Shown here in pieces: positions 6,318 through 6,707 of a stretch of 6,707 bases of DNA. The stretch comes from an uncultured bacterium (GTDB lineage: Bacteria; Bacillota; Clostridia; Lachnospirales; Lachnospiraceae), in NCBI GenBank assembly GCA_946061355.1, contig CAMGRE010000132.1:1-6707 (forward strand), in the 5' to 3' direction. The notes beneath the pieces were generated by a model. That model had not been told where the DNA came from. It worked only from the letters and a program-made list of their open reading frames with translations, and did not search any database. The number at the start of each line of letters is the position of its first letter. Position 1 is the first letter of the stretch. Made by a program: the position numbers and the translations under genes.

Positions 6318-6707
6318 ATGAAGTGTTATAATTGCGGATGCCAGTTATCGGAAAAGGATTTTTGTACGAGCTGCGGGGCGGATGTGGCGCTCTATAAGAG
6401 AATCATGTATGCCTCGAACTTTTTCTATAATCAGGGTTTGGAAAGAGCAGGCGTGCGGGATCTGTCCGGTGCGGTAATCAGTTTACGGCAGAGTCTGAAA
6501 TTTAATAAAAACAATGTGGAAGCAAGAAATCTCCTGGGGTTGGTCTATTATGAGATGGGCGATGTGGTCCGGGGATTGGGAGAATGGGTCATCAGCAAGA
6601 ATCTCCGCTCGGAGAAGAATATTGCGGACGATTATATCAATATGATCCAGGAGAATCCTACCCGCCTGGATGCCATTAACCAGACAATCAAGAAGTATAA
6701 TCTGGCG
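6318..6707 (+). CDS. Zinc-ribbon plus TPR protein, N-terminal part
   Basis: The frame starts at an ATG with AGAGGT (6305-6310) 7 nt upstream and stays open for 130 codons to the window edge, so the C-terminus is missing. The N-terminus is a short zinc ribbon, with Cys3 and Cys6 (plus Cys8) and a second pair Cys16/Cys19 (FCTSCG). It is followed by helical TPR-like repeats at about 31-64 (DLSGAVISLRQSLKFNKNN within it) and 67-98 (ARNLLGLVYYEMGDVVRGLGEW). TPRs are protein-protein interaction scaffolds, and zinc ribbons often bind nucleic acid or protein. The partner here is unknown. A further helical segment (INMIQENP through NQTIKKYN) suggests that more repeats follow. No signal peptide is seen, and any C-terminal membrane anchor would lie outside the window. 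It is tightly spaced after the small ORF and probably co-transcribed with folC. Confidence 0.88.
   Translation, partial: MKCYNCGCQLSEKDFCTSCGADVALYKRIMYASNFFYNQGLERAGVRDLSGAVISLRQSLKFNKNNVEARNLLGLVYYEMGDVVRGLGEWVISKNLRSEKNIADDYINMIQENPTRLDAINQTIKKYNLA

Overview
The window reads as an ordinary chromosomal segment of a low-to-mid GC Firmicute, most likely a Lachnospiraceae-type Clostridia. The reasons are a T-box riboswitch in front of a tRNA synthetase gene, AGGAG-type ribosome binding sites, and a FapA/DUF342 gene next to folC followed by a zinc-ribbon/TPR gene, as I recall it from that family. The family-level assignment is an inference. All genes lie on the + strand, and I see no mobile element, CRISPR array, tRNA or rRNA.

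Layout. Positions 1-210 are AT-rich intergenic DNA with no convincing gene. They hold one exact DnaA-box 9-mer (165-173, minus orientation) inside an inverted repeat. A sigma-A-type promoter (TTGACA 215-220, TAAACT 238-243) leads into a nearly textbook T-box leader (about 267-554). Its Stem I carries a GTA (valine) specifier, and its antiterminator and a 13-bp intrinsic terminator compete for the same strand. The leader controls valS (583-3246), a complete valyl-tRNA synthetase of 887 aa.

After an 81-nt gap with a possible weak internal promoter comes a FapA/DUF342-family beta-helix protein (3328-4770). It is followed by folC (4833-6137), a folylpolyglutamate/dihydrofolate synthase; by a 47-aa acidic protein of unknown function (6159-6302); and by the first 130 residues of a zinc-ribbon plus TPR protein (6318-6707) that runs off the right edge.

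How the genes work together. No intrinsic terminator is visible after valS, fapA, folC or the small ORF, so read-through from the valS promoter could bring all five genes under the tRNA-Val T-box. The last three genes are tightly spaced (21-nt and 15-nt gaps). ValS charges tRNA-Val and FolC retains and activates folates. The FapA-like, small acidic and TPR proteins have no assigned cellular role that I can support. I do not find a clearly new system. The most interesting points are the possible valine-starvation control of downstream genes, the orphan DnaA box upstream of valS, and the uncharacterised conserved-looking genes flanking folC.
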